From NCBI RefSeq assembly GCF_964204865.1, contig NC_135257.1, positions 3,906,001-3,970,000 of the forward strand: a stretch of 64,000 nt of DNA. The letters run 5' to 3'. Position 1 is the first letter of the stretch, and the number at the start of each line of letters is the position of its first letter. The position numbers and the translations under genes were made by a program. Of the stretch, positions 12,472 through 24,710 are shown in pieces. The notes under the pieces were generated by a model, which was given only the letters and a program-made list of their open reading frames with translations, had not been told where the DNA came from and made no database searches. The DNA is from Styela clava (taxonomy: Eukaryota > Chordata > Ascidiacea > Stolidobranchia > Styelidae).

Positions 12472-14463
12472 CATTTTTTGTGTGAGAATAATTAAAATTT
12501 GCGCATTTTGTGGCGATTCCGACTTCGCTGCGATCTGTTGGTCAGTCGAAGTCTGGAAGAATACGACACCGGTACTGCATAAAGATTAGATACCATTACT
12601 ACTTCATTTTGGCTTTCTTGGCCATATATTCGAGCATTGCTCTCTTGTGTATAAATCTGAAGTCAGTCTTTCTTGGAAATTGACTTTTTTGTTTTTAAAT
12701 ACAGTAATTGAATCGAAACTTTCCGGCTCAACAGACGCAATACATAGCATACTCTTGTTCAAGATAACATCACTACTATATAAAGTAACCTTCACAAAAT
12801 CTGTATAAAGATAATATGTCCTTGTCAGCGTAAAATTAATTCTTAGTTGAAATGTTCAATTTTTCACAATAAAGATAATTGATCTGCTAACGGGAGAGGA
12901 ACTTTCTGAAAATAAGACTGGAGAAATTTTTGCATAAGGACCTCAGGTTCAATATAATAAGTTTGTATGTTACTTGTTTCAAGTACCAAAGCGAAGATGT
13001 GGAATAATGCGTTTATATTTATTTTGAGTTGCCAATTTTATAATAGTCACTTGACATAGAAGTTTTTTTCATTATCACAATCATCATTCAAAATGGTTTT
13101 ATAAAAGGCTTGCCCAGTACAGCTCCTAAAATTTCGTATATTCATATTAGGTCAAGTTTGATTGTGGCTTAGAAAAAGGGTAAAATTTAACAGCAACCTA
13201 ATGCTGATACTTGTTATTGCTGAGAATAACCCTCGATTGTCAAAGAAAAGGCTTTTTTTTATTCTGAGATTTTTATTTAATGATAAATACCACCAGGTCA
13301 CGATAGAATCTAATTTTCCCGATTAGTCACGATTAAATTAAGTGTGAATTAGAGGCCATATATATAAAAAAAAAACTTTTGCAAAACCAGTTCCTAATTG
13401 TCACTTTTTGGACGCGCCTTGAACATATATATCAGCACATAAACTACTACATAAACTACCTTCTGAATTTATGTTTCTGCCTACCGGCCTGCAAGCTAAG
13501 AATTGAAAATTAAAATGGGCTGCCCTTTGCAGGTCATGTAAGGATACATGGGAAACCCAGATGCAACAGCACGGACTATTACAAAAGACGGATGGATTCC
13601 CACAGATGATATCGGATATGTTAATAATGATGGGATATTGTATATAATTGATCGCCTTAAAGAAGTCATCAAGTACAAAAAGCCTTCAGGTATTCTAAAT
13701 TGTGAAAAAAACTGTCAATTCCCTAGCTACAAGAATGAAAAGGCAATTCAGCGAATGCGCTGATGCTTATTCCAAGACTGAACTGATTTTGTTAAAAAAA
13801 ATTGCCTGTGTTAAATAGTTTAAGTTAAATTGAGAATTTACCGATTTCTAGTGCGTGAGATTTCGGGATTCTACTTGTCTTGAACAATAAATGTATGTCG
13901 TTATGAAAGATTGTCTTAACTTGTCGTATTTTGAAGTTCCAAAATCGACGTTTTTTCTAATTTGTCAAGCAATTACTAAACTTAGTTTCGCAACTACTAC
14001 TAACATGGCTTCAATTTCCATAATTCCACATAAATTTTCCAGCAACTGTTTCTCGTCTGTTTTTGAAAACAGCAGAGAGCTTTCATCTCACCATTTATCA
14101 AAATATTGGTTAAATTCAATATTACAGCAAATTGCAGAACTCTTGAGTTATAAGGTTTCGCCTGACTGTCTTGATCGTAATACGCCAACCGCCTCTGAAG
14201 CCTAACTTAACAAGAACAAATGAATTTTGAATTGACATTTCCTAATACAATTAATTTTTAATATGACTTAAGCTAGGGTTGGTTATCTTGTTCTAAACCA
14301 TTTTTCATACCAATGGGTGATTGTCACAGTGAGATTATAAGATATTGGGAAATTTTGCTGCTTTTGGGTAATAAGTTACTTGTTTAAACTTAAAGTCATT
14401 CTAATCTCAAAATTAGAAGCAATCTCTTAGCCATAAAATACGGAACAATGAGACGTCCTATAG

Positions 14464-14918
14464 CAGGGGTCGGCAACCTTTTGTCTCTCGCGGGCCAAAA
14501 TATGGGTTGCAATTCATTGGCGGGCGGCAAATATTTTCAGAAAGTTGAAAAACGAAAGGATAATACTTTTTATACTAAAAATGAAGCGATGATACATCTC
14601 TCGAAAAGAATATATATTTATTTTCTTATTGTATTGCATTTTTGGCGCCTTTGAACCCTTTGCACTTAGCATCAGCATTTCTGCGTTTTGTTGCCATTTG
14701 TCTAATTATAATTAAATTATGGGCTCATTAAACGAGTAATTGTAAATTTTATACACGTTAGATTATATTATAATTTAGTCTAAACGCGTCTCTCAATGAA
14801 TTGTGATTGTGTAACATGAAAAATATAATTGTCAAAACAGCTGTTTTGTTACTATAGTTCTGTGAAGCGTCGCGGGCCGGATTATGTTACTCCGCGGGCC
14901 GTAGGTTGCCCAACCCTG
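14464..14918. mobile_element. Non-autonomous hAT element, 455 bp
   Basis: The left end is CAGGGGTCGGCAACC and the right end GGTTGCCCAACCCTG, near-perfect inverted repeats. The 8-bp target duplication TCCTATAG flanks it (14456-14463 and 14919-14926). Subterminal GCGGGCC blocks are typical of this class. The paralogous position in the P3 block (about 27085) has no element. Confidence 0.85.
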
Positions 14919-15438
14919 TCCTATAGGTTACATGACGATATCGCGTCATGCCCTGAAGATACCAAAACCAGCTTGAAACGACCATTCGTGATCTTATATT
15001 GTAAATAGGCATGCCCGGAAATGTCCTAATCAAGTGTGTAACAAAGATGAAATATATTAAAACTGATTCGTCATGATTCGATATATATGGCTTGGGGCTG
15101 TTTAACTTAATTATGTCCAGTGAAAAACAAGTTTTATAATTCTTTATAAGTCTTAACGAACTAGTTTTACTTCCGTGGACATTAATATAAAAAACAACAG
15201 TAAATCTTACTAAAATAACAAGATTATCCATATATATAATTATCACTCACATCGTATCTCAAAGGAGCAAATGAGTTTTAAATTTTATGTTTCGTTTGCT
15301 TCAGGTGTCACCTGCAGAGCTAGAGAGCGTTATATTGAAACATCCCAAAGTCGAGGATGTAGGAGGTATTGAAATTCCTGATAATTATACAGGTGAACTT
15401 CCAAAAGCATTTGTCTCAAGCAGGTTGATGATCTAACA

Positions 15439-17067
15439 CATGGATCACCAAACTATGGCCCGCGCCTTATTTTATCCGGCCCGCAATAACACGCAAAAAT
15501 GGCTAAATTTTTTTCCAATGAAGATTTTCCCAAGCATCATCTCCCATGTTTTTTTCATAACATTGGCCAATCAGCAAGATGCAAAAACGTGACGTAATAA
15601 AAGGCCTTTTCGCACCCGCTTATACACTTTTGTCACCCTGACAGATTTTCACTCGTGGTTGTAAACAATAATTCGTTTTTGCGACTTTGAATGCTATTTG
15701 TTAGTTTTTGGTTGTGTTTCGGAAATTTAAGTATATACCAATCGAATAAGTCAATCATCATTTGCCTCCTCAGGAGTTGTAGTTGTAATAGTAGTAATGA
15801 AAAATTAGTCTAGAAATAGCTGTGACAAAATAGGCTAAAATTCTCTACCGGTACGCAACGTTTTCTGCGAAAGATGCGCTTGTACACTCGTGGCGCGTGC
15901 TTCAAACGAAACTGTTTACGTTTTTGTGCTAAAATAAACGTCGAATGTGCATTTTTCGCTAGCAGTACTGTGATCCCTTGCGTATTGCTCCAATTTCACA
16001 AGTCACACTAACTTTCGTACTGCTTAAATGCGGATATTCATGTAGGTTATTATATATTCATAAAGTTCATCCGATTCAAATAATAACTGCGCCAGTGGAT
16101 AGATCGGAGTGAAAATAGAAAACAATACCAAGTTTATAAAAAAAACGGTCAAAAAATAACGGAGATATCGGAATTTTAGTACCGCTCGACAGGCTAATTT
16201 TTTTCATAAGGATTGTATTACTGTTTTGATATGAACTGTAATAAATATGAAAAAAGAACACATATCAATCACTATTCTTTCGATGTGCGTCACATCTATG
16301 GAATATTGAGACTATTTCAGGATTCTATTCTGGCAACCGTCATTGGCACGACACCGCCGAAAGATCGTCGCAAATAAACGCTAGAATTGTGCATGATAGT
16401 TTGACAGGTGTTCATTGTGGGTAATATTTAACGATGTTCTGATCGTACAAACTTCATAGAAATTGGTAAGTATTAAGTTAGGAAAGAAATACACACCACA
16501 CGTCCATATAAATAAAATTGGTGTCCATAGACAATATCATCAATTTGCACTACGTATGCCTAAAGCGTAATTTTTAAAAGCGTCGAATGTTGGGAAATTT
16601 ATGCGCTAATGAAAAAAATCAAATACCAAATAATAGTTGTATATTTTATCTAAATTATGTCAAAATTTCATGGAATTCCAAGCTACAGCAAGCAGTCCGT
16701 AGTCGTTTTTATGAGCGGTATTCCAACACTTAGCAGACGTGATCCGTACATTTTTTGGCGCGAAAAAGCGGATTTGTAACATTCCTAATTCATGACAGCA
16801 ACGTTTTGTTAACAGCTAAACTCAGGTTAGTTGTCTAGATATAGAGATCTTGTATATTTGTTTTCCTAGGATGTTCTCAATCTATCTTCTGCGATATAGA
16901 TAGAATTTAATATTCAAGTCTTCAGAAATGTAGAATATATATTGTTGAATGGATTTCCCAACTTTTGTGAATTTATTGTATTGCATTGACAAAAATAATC
17001 ATCCGGCCCGTTTAAGCATAGTTTGAGCCATACTCGGCCCGCGGTCAAAAAAGTTTGGTGACCCCTG
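15439..17067. mobile_element. Non-autonomous hAT element inside exon 11 of P2, 1,629 bp
   Basis: The left end CATGGATCACCAAACT and the reverse complement of the right end CAGGGGTCACCAAACT match well, with subterminal GGCCCGCG blocks. The exact 8-bp duplication ATCTAACA flanks it (15431-15438 and 17068-17075). No transposase motif is visible inside. Short frames at 16076-16261 (minus) and near 16661 (plus) recur in the P3 copy, but both copies descend from one insertion, so this is not evidence of coding. Confidence 0.85.
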
Positions 17068-17382
17068 ATCTAACAGAAGATGACGTGGATGCTTTTGTGA
17101 AAGGTGAGTAAAAAAATTATGGATGCCGTGAGTTCGCTGAGGTTTAGCTGAGTAAAATTACTATGAGAGATTTTCAAACCATTCTACAGGAGTCATATAA
17201 TTTGACATGTGAATACATTACAAATTTTTCGTAATTATAAAGAACTTTTCACCAGCATTCAGGCGAACTGGTTGATTACAAACAACTAAAAGGTTGAATT
17301 GAGTTAGTTAGGAAGATTACAAAATCAGCCACTGGGAAGATTCAACGTATTTAATTTGAAAGCGATGGCCAGAATTGAATAA

Positions 17383-18491
17383 AATGAACGTGAAATTGTT
17401 GAAGTTTTTAGATAATTTTTATTTAAAATTACGATAATAAAAATTGAATCGGTTCATAGTTTTCAAAATGATTTAATAAAACTCATGGCTATGGCATTCG
17501 AATTTAATTGATTTTGAAAACGGATATTCGTGAAATAATATAGCGTGATAATCGATTAAGTTGTGAGCGCCCACTTGTTTACATTACAAGATATAACGTG
17601 TGCAAATTTAATACAATCCTCGACGTGGCAAATCAATCTTTACAGCGCTACCTGATCCATACATTCGGCGCACTATCGATTTTTGAGAAAAATAAAAATT
17701 CGCCTTATGGTTCGAAAACTACGGTACATGTAAGTTGCATAGTGCGGACAATTTATTATTGAACAACATGCTAGGAAAAATGTAGTTTAGAGATATCAAA
17801 ATTGACATTAATATCATAAAATAGATGATGTATGGCTAGTTTCCAGCAAAGTGACGGCAGACGCTCGTAGATGTGCACATTGAAAGCCGGATAAACATTT
17901 ATCCGCCGGCGAAACACGAATCAACATGGACGTTTGAACAAAAATCAATCGGGCACACGTTTGGTTGGACTTTTCACATTTTCTGCGACAACCCCTATGA
18001 TACGAAAATTTATTATATTTGCAAAAATTATCAGCAGAAACTTTCAAAAATAAGTTCTCGTCGTTAGACGTTAAGATTCTATGAGCTTGTCTGATCTGGT
18101 GTATTGGCTTGATTTTGTGATAAGATTCCTCGAGAAGGCAAGCTAATAATCATTAGAAAGTAAAGTATATTCATGTTATTCTCTCGCATTCTTTTAAATC
18201 TATTTAGTCGCTTATCCATATTTGCAGATTTTCGTCATCACATAAGCCTATTAAACTATAATTTAATTGTCCATTTTCTCAAACTACATTTCTCTAATCC
18301 TGGATAATTTCGTGGAAACAAAGGAGATATCCTATTGTACGTGTACGTCCTCGTTTTTGGGTTTTATCGCGTTTCGTAAGACTTTCTTTCCGAATAACTA
18401 TCACCATTTATGTAACACCAGATTTTGTCACGAAATTGTGGATTGAAACTCAAAAGGTAATAATGAAGAATATTTTGTGTTTGTAGAATTG
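17383..18491. other. Interval between P2 and copy A
   Basis: This holds a fragment of the pogo-like MITE (about 17640-17715, ending ACTACGGTACATG) and the block shared with the left inverted-repeat arm. The frames at 17814-18067 are repeat sequence that recurs at about 9400, 30300 and 54350, not genes. Confidence 0.5.
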
Positions 18492-18613
18492 AAGTTAATC
18501 AAGGCTAAAAGAACCTTCCGATCTCGGCGACCACAGGGTTAGAACGAACATTCAAGGGTACTTTTCACAAGTTATTCGCTTGATTCGTAGTAGAACTGTA
18601 AATTAGCTTCATT
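18492..18613 (+). promoter_or_regulatory. Conserved 5' flank of copy A (core promoter/5' UTR)
   Basis: About 120 bp before the ATG is closely similar in copies A, B, C and D. Shared strings include GGGTACTTTTCAC and GAACTGTAAATTAG just before CATTATG. No TATA box stands out. Conservation here, while more distal DNA is scrambled by repeats, suggests a promoter or 5' UTR; that role is inferred. Confidence 0.4.
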
Positions 18614-21600
18614 ATGTCGTTCAGTAGTCAATTACCAGATGTGCAACTTTCAGAAAATTCGTTATCAGAATTTATTTTTCACCGAATAAAAGATCTCGGA
18701 GATAAAATTGCGTTGGTAAGTGAATCTATTGAGGAAATATTAAAATTGCAATATAATTCGCATAACGGAATATAATATAGAATTTAGCATTCGTACACAT
18801 CACTCTAAAATCACAATGAGCATTTGTATAACTTATTTAAGCTGTTTTCAGATCATTCAGCGACTTTGATTAAACGATAATTGCTTTACAAAAGTATCAG
18901 GGCAAATTGTCTGCATCCACTCGCAGAGGTCTATCTAGGTCCTTCAAGTGACGCATGTTTTTGCGTATTTATGTAATTTTACATTTCGCCACCTGGAAAA
19001 AGGCCAATATAAATGTTATCTAATTATTAATGTGGGATCCGCATTTGTATAATAATATTGGAATGGTATGAGAACGTGTGTATAAGTATCGTGTTGTTTT
19101 TTGCATTATAATAATAACGTGAGTCATTTACACCAGTGTTTCTCAACCTATAAGTCGCGACTCAAAACTTGGTCGCCTGAAAATTTATTTGGGTCGATGA
19201 TTTTATTCAATAAAAACCTCAAAGCTACTAATTTTATAGCAAATTTGATTGTTTATTTTATATTTGGCATTGAAGTGTTGCCTTAATAGTGATTGTATGT
19301 GTGGGTAGTACCGGTATCACTGCGTAAAAACTTCGCAGAATTCATTTTGTTCAAGTAAAGACACGCATCAATTTAAAAATTTGCTGATGGCAAAATCGCG
19401 CAGTTTTCTCATTTTAAAATAATTTCTGGGGAAATAAATGTTATATCAAATTGATTGTTTTATATTATTCATTTAATTTTGGCCATGAAAGTACCACATG
19501 TTTAGTCATTGAGAATATTATATCACCAAACATCGAATAAAATTTTATTCAGGTTGACAATTCAATCGATGGAAAGTCGCTAACATTCAAGCAAGTCTAT
19601 GACCAATCAAGGAACTGTGCTGGGTATTTACACAAAGCAGGACTTGGCAAAGGAGATGTGGTTGGCCTTTGTTCTCCCTCTTCACTCGAATTCCCAGTTG
19701 CAATGTTAGGTGTTCTTGCCTGTGGCGGTGTTGTCACCCCTTGTAACCCTGCGTATAGCGTGGGTAAGTATACTCCAAAATTGACCAGATCTGAGATTCA
19801 TTTCTTATTATTGATTTATATACGATACCAACCAGTACGTAGGCCTACTGGCATCCCGCCTTTTAAGAATCTTAAAGGAAAATGTCAAACTGCCACTTTT
19901 AAAGCTCACGCTCACCGTCGTTCACTTTGTGGGTAGCTTTCAAACAAGCAAACTATGATTCATAAGCCAAGCAAACTGATTTTTGGTCTTCAAAAAAGTC
20001 GGTGTCCCAATTTTCGTCGAAATGAAGTAATGAATATGAGATCATATAACACCTCCAGCCTAAGAATTGTATCTATTCTAACATAACCTATTGCATAAAT
20101 TCACTTCATATGTTTATTTTACCAATTGCACCACAATATATATCTAACACAATTAATGGTTTTCATTAGTTTCAATAGTTTCTATCGCATTATAAATATA
20201 TATCTACCCTATAACTCAGAACAGTGAAACAGGTGTAGCAAAGTGAAACAAATGAAACCTGACATTGAGAAACACCTGTTTAAAATTAAAACAATCCTTT
20301 ACCACATTAAAACACAATTAATTATTTTTCAAGTTTTAATTTTAAAAATAACCTACCCACAAATCTTCAACTCAGTATGATTGCACAAAAGTTTTTTTTC
20401 TGCCAAATAAGAAAAATTCAGATTATTCTAAAAACGAAATAAATGAAGCTTGCTAAACTGTTATTATAAAGGTTCCTGTTTTGAATATTCACAAAATATA
20501 TTTACAGGAGAAATATTACAACAATTCCAAATTTCAAAACCAAAGATGGTGTTTGTACACGAAGACTGCTTGAATACAATGAAGGAAGTCCAGAGAAAAA
20601 TTGATTCTTTGGAGGTAGCATTCATCAGATAGAAACGTATCTTTGCTCATTCCACTGTTTTATACACAATATATATATTTTTTCAGACCCATTTAATTTC
20701 TCATAAATGTTTATAATACGTATTATATTATATATTTCAGAAAATGTTTATTATTGGAGAAAGCAGCGAATTCGTTACAATGTGCGAGATGATTGGTGAC
20801 GAATATAGTGAAGGTTTGTTTGTATACAAAACATTTTATATATAAATTCCAACACTTTAACCCATTCGTATGACACTTTCAATCATGATACTATCCATAT
20901 GTGATATTTCTTCCTTCCAGATTTCCCAAAGTACATTGCTATCAACGCTGACGAAGATTTAGCTATATTGCCGTATTCTAGCGGAACTACAGGACTACCA
21001 AAAAGTGTTATGCTAAGTCACAAGAATTTGACGTCCTCCTTTTTGATTTTTCGGTGAGCATTTTCTCATAAGCAGATAGCAAGGTGTAGACCGAGTATTA
21101 ATTTTACTGTAATATTCGTTTATTAAAAAAAAATCGCGTTGATGTAGAACGAATTTTTAAGGAGTTAGGTTCTTGAAACCAATGTGGACTCCAATATAAC
21201 CTCAAAAATATTATTTCAGTGACTTTGTGCCACATGAAACTACAGATATTTTGTACTCGGACCGTCCAATGTATCATTCGGGTGGATTCTGGGGGTTAAT
21301 TGTCTCACTATCAAGTGGACGAAAGTTGGTTTTGGAGAAAGAGTTTGATACGAAGACCATGCTACGTGCGATCGAAAAATATAAGGTAATTCAGCGATAG
21401 AAATATAGGGTATTAATATATATGTATATTTGCGTCTTAATAGAAATCTCACCTACACCAAAATTTGTACTTTGTTGTTGTAGATTAAGAGTTAGGGGTG
21501 GGCACTAACATAACATACAAATTATTTGTTTTTAGGAGTACGACAGTGGTTTAATTGAGTCTATCCAGTCCACGTAGGCTACAATATGAGTTCTCGAAAT

Positions 21601-24495
21601 TAGATTAAGTAGGCTACATTCGATACCCACTTATTCACTTATTGAATCTGTTCTAATATCAATTCGTGGTTATAGATCACTTACATTATGACGGTACCAC
21701 CCATATTAATCGAACTAGTTAACGATGACAACACCGCAAATTACGATGTTTCCAGTCTTAAACAAGTAGCATGTGGAGGGGCAGCACTTTCTCCGGATAT
21801 ATCAAGAAAAATAGCACAAAAGTTTGATGTTGTCATGAGACCAGGTAAATGTTAGATTATACAGAATTTGTATTTTTGACCTAATTATGCGCAAAGTTTT
21901 GAATACCCACTACGGTGTTATACGAAGACAAAAGATAAAAAGAGGTTGGTCTGTGCCAGAGCCAAATGGCCACTATATTGCTACACTAATTTGGTGTAAT
22001 ACATATATGCGTTGAACTTATTTGATACAAAGTCTCACATCTAGGTAGCAACCACAATAGAATGAAAACTTTTATTGTAAAAGTCTAACGGGATACTTAC
22101 TAGCTACGAATTAATCTTGCAAAAGTTACTATAAACGAGATATCAGAAAATATTACTTCTATTTATCAAGAGTACGGACTGACAGAATTTTTCATTATTG
22201 CCTGTCATTTTGGAGAAGAAAGTTTATTTGACGGCGTGGGAAAAATTGTCCCAAATACAAAAGTCAAGGTGAGTATAATTCCCAAATATTCATATTTGGC
22301 CTAATAGGTGATAGATCTGACTGTAAAATTTTATAAAGCATCAGATGAGCTAGAACTTGTCATTCACTTATTGAACACAAAGCGGACCTATGGATCGTTT
22401 TGTTATTGTCGGTATTCTTTTTCATGTTGCCGTGAAAAAATCGCCTCTTTTTATTAACAACTGGACCAAGTGCTTTGCAATTTTTAATCGTTGAAGATTG
22501 TGTTTGTTGCTAGAATGCTTTTGTTTAATAAATTCTGTAGGCTCTATGGCATTCATTTTTGCGTGATGACGTCATAAAAATTAGAACTTGCACCTCGTGC
22601 CGGTTTCGCGTTCGCTGCAACCTGTTAGTCAGTCGAGGTCTGGAAGAATACGGCACCGGTACTGCAGAAGATTAGATACCATTACTGCTTCATTTTGGCT
22701 TTCTTGTCCATATATTCGAGCATTGCTCCCTTATGTATAAATCTGAAGTCAGTCTTTCTTGGGAATTGACTTTTTTGTTTTCAATTATAGTAATTGAATC
22801 GAAACTTTCTGGTTCAACAGACGCAATACGAATCATTCTCTAGTCAGTCTAGTCACTAGTCTAGTCACTAGTCACTAGACTCTAGTGCAACCTAACATCA
22901 CCATTATATAAAGTAACCTTTGAAAGAAAGATCAATCCTTCACAAAAAGTAATATAAAGATAATATGGCCCTGTTCATATGTATATATGTTATACATTTA
23001 TAAACAGCGTAAAATTAATTCTCTGTTAAAATATTCAATTTTTCACATCAAAGATAATTGATCTGCTAACGGGAAGGGAACTTTCTGAAAATAAGACTGG
23101 AGAAATTCTCGCACAAGGGCCTCAGGTATAATATGATAGGATTGTAGGTTATTTGTTTTCAGTATCAAAGCTAAGTTATTTTTAAATATCAAAATCATCA
23201 TTCAGCATGGTTAAAAGGGGCTTGCACATTACATCTTCTAAAATTCCTTATTGTCATATTACAATAAGTTTGATTGTAACTTATAAAAAAGTGAACTTTC
23301 ACAGCAACCTAATGACCATACTTGTTATTGCTGAGAATAACCCTGGATTATCCCAGGAAAGTCTCTTTTCCTTTATTGTAAGATTTTTTTTAAAGATAAA
23401 TACCACCAAGTTACGATAGAATCCAATTTTCCAACATCACAATTAAAGTGACTGTGGATTAGAATTTATTTAAAAAAAAAAAAAAAATTTGCAGTTTTAT
23501 TCTAAATTGTCGCTTTTTGGGAGCGCCTTTAACATATTTATATATACATAACCTACTTTCATAAAAGAATGATAAATTGGCAATGAACCCGAGTAACCTT
23601 CTGAATTTATGTTTTGCATAGAAAAAACTGTACATATACAGACTGTAAGTTTAGAACTAAATAATAAAGAGTGCTTCCATTTGCAGGTCATGAAAGGATA
23701 CATGGGAAACCCAGATGCAACAGCACGAACTATTACGAAAGATGGTTGGATGCACACAGGTGATATCGGATATGTTGATCACGATGGAATATTGTATATA
23801 ATTGATCGCCTCAAAGAAGTCATCAAGTACAAAAGCTTTCAGGTATAGGTATATTGTGAGTACGGCTGTCTATTTTCTAGTTACAGTTTTGCCAAAGATG
23901 AAAAAACAATTTGATTAAAGCACTAATGCTTATGCCACGACTGAAGTGATCTTTTTTATGGAAGAAATTTTCTACTGTTCGATAAGTTTAAATAAGTATT
24001 TACCGCTTTCCACTGCATGCGTTTTTGCGGTTCTACAGTCTAAAAAAATATGTATGTCGGTATGCAAGATTGTCTTAATTTGTCGTGTTTTGATTTTCAA
24101 AAGTGAACGAGTTTTGATTTCTATGTTCCGTTTGATTCAGGTGTCACCTGCAGAGCTAGAGAGGGTTATATTGAAACATCCCAAAGTCGAGGATGTAGGA
24201 GTTATTGGAATTCCTGATACTTATGCAGGTGAACTTCCAAAAGCATTTGTCGTGAAGAAGGTTGATAATCTAACCAAAGACGACGTGGATTCTTTTGTGA
24301 AAGGTAGGAGTCACATAATTTGACATATGGAAGCAGTACAAATTTTTCGTAATATAAAGAACGTTTCATCATTCAGGCGAACTGGTTGATTACAAACAAC
24401 TGAGAGGTGGAATTGAGTTTGTAAAGAAGATTCCAAAATCAGCCACAGGGAAGATTCAACGTATTGAATTAAAAAAAATGGCCGGAATTGAATAA
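18614..24495 (+). CDS. 4-coumarate:CoA ligase/luciferase-like acyl-CoA synthetase, copy A (12 exons)
   Basis: Predicted ATP- and CoA-dependent acid ligase of the ANL family; substrate unknown. Exons: 18614-18715, 19553-19763, 20508-20614, 20741-20813, 20921-21053, 21220-21385, 21676-21844, 22171-22268, 23054-23125, 23687-23842, 24141-24303, 24377-24495. All introns are GT-AG and the joined frame is open for 522 aa, close to the usual 530-560 aa of the family. Motifs: AMP-binding loop [11 protein letters not shown] (183-193), EYGLTE (321-326), [13 protein letters not shown] with Asp403, hinge IDRLKEVIK (416-424), VSPAELE (430-436), and catalytic Lys509 in [10 protein letters not shown]. There is no signal peptide, no membrane helix and no C-terminal SKL. 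AATAAA overlaps the stop. The 5' ATG is fixed by the match of exon 1 across four paralogues. It is almost identical in layout to copy B and is the undamaged member of that pair. Confidence 0.9.
19134..19540. mobile_element. hAT-like insertion in intron 1 of copy A
   Basis: CAGTGTTTCTCAACC starts at 19134, and the same end (CAGTGGTTCTCAACC) occurs at the matching site in copy B (31472). Copies C and D lack it. I could not place the right end exactly. Confidence 0.4.
22838..22887 (+). other. Probable hAT excision footprint with palindromic filler, intron 8 of copy A
   Basis: The stretch starts with CTCTAGT and ends with CTCTAGTG, the 8-bp duplication that flanks the hAT element at the same position in copy B. 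Between them are about 35 bp made of repeated CACTAGT and CTAGT units, that is, fragments of the target site and its reverse complement. The flanks on both sides match copy B. Confidence 0.7.
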
Positions 24496-24704
24496 AAAAA
24501 ACTTGCAATTGTCAAAGTTGTAAGATAATTTTTATTCAATGAAAATAGGATGATGAAAATATAACCTGTTCATAGTTTCCAGAATGATTTAAACTCATGG
24601 CTATGGCATTCGAATTCAATTGATTTTGAAACGGAGATTCGTTGCGAACACTTGGCCTCAATTGCTGATAATATGTTTTCGATATTTTCAACAAATGACG
24701 TTGC

Positions 24705-24710
24705 AATAAA
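24705..24710 (+). promoter_or_regulatory. Candidate poly(A) signal, copy A
   Basis: AATAAA about 210 bp after the stop, in the string TTGCAATAAATAC, which is also kept downstream of copies B and C. A second AATAAA overlaps the stop codon at 24491. Confidence 0.4.

Larger units (their letters stand above)
12144..17382 (+). pseudogene. Acyl-CoA synthetase pseudogene P2 (exons 7, 9-12)
   Basis: Remnants are exon 7 at 12144-12325 (13 bp longer than normal, so frameshifted), exon 9 at 12875-12946 (in-frame TAA), exon 10 at 13533-13689 (second codon after the ATG is TAA; the HTGD motif reads PTDD; 1-nt insertion), exon 11 at 15305-17103 (split by a hAT element at 15439-17067 and carrying a 1-nt loss), and exon 12 at 17263-17382 (in-frame stops, one extra base). 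Exons 1-6 and 8 are missing. Intron sequence matches copy A, which shows descent by DNA duplication. It lies just upstream of copy A in the same orientation. Confidence 0.85.
14215..18250 (+). repeat. Right arm of large imperfect inverted repeat
   Basis: This is the partner of 9060-10835 on the opposite strand. It covers intron 10 to exon 12 of P2 and the interval up to the promoter of copy A. It is longer because it contains two hAT-type insertions and 14.93-15.24 kb, which the other arm lacks. Confidence 0.7.

Noticed and set aside
16076-16261. Minus frame repeated at 27939-28124 as a conserved small protein
   Set aside because: Both copies descend from one hAT insertion through segmental duplication, so the similarity does not show selection.
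17814-18067. Opposite overlapping frames near 17.8-18.0 kb
   Set aside because: They fall in a repeat block found at least four more times in the window, with frames broken in the other copies.
22845-22879. CACTAGT array as a CRISPR or satellite array
   Set aside because: It is only about 35 bp, has no spacer pattern, and is better explained as a transposon footprint. The genome is also eukaryotic.
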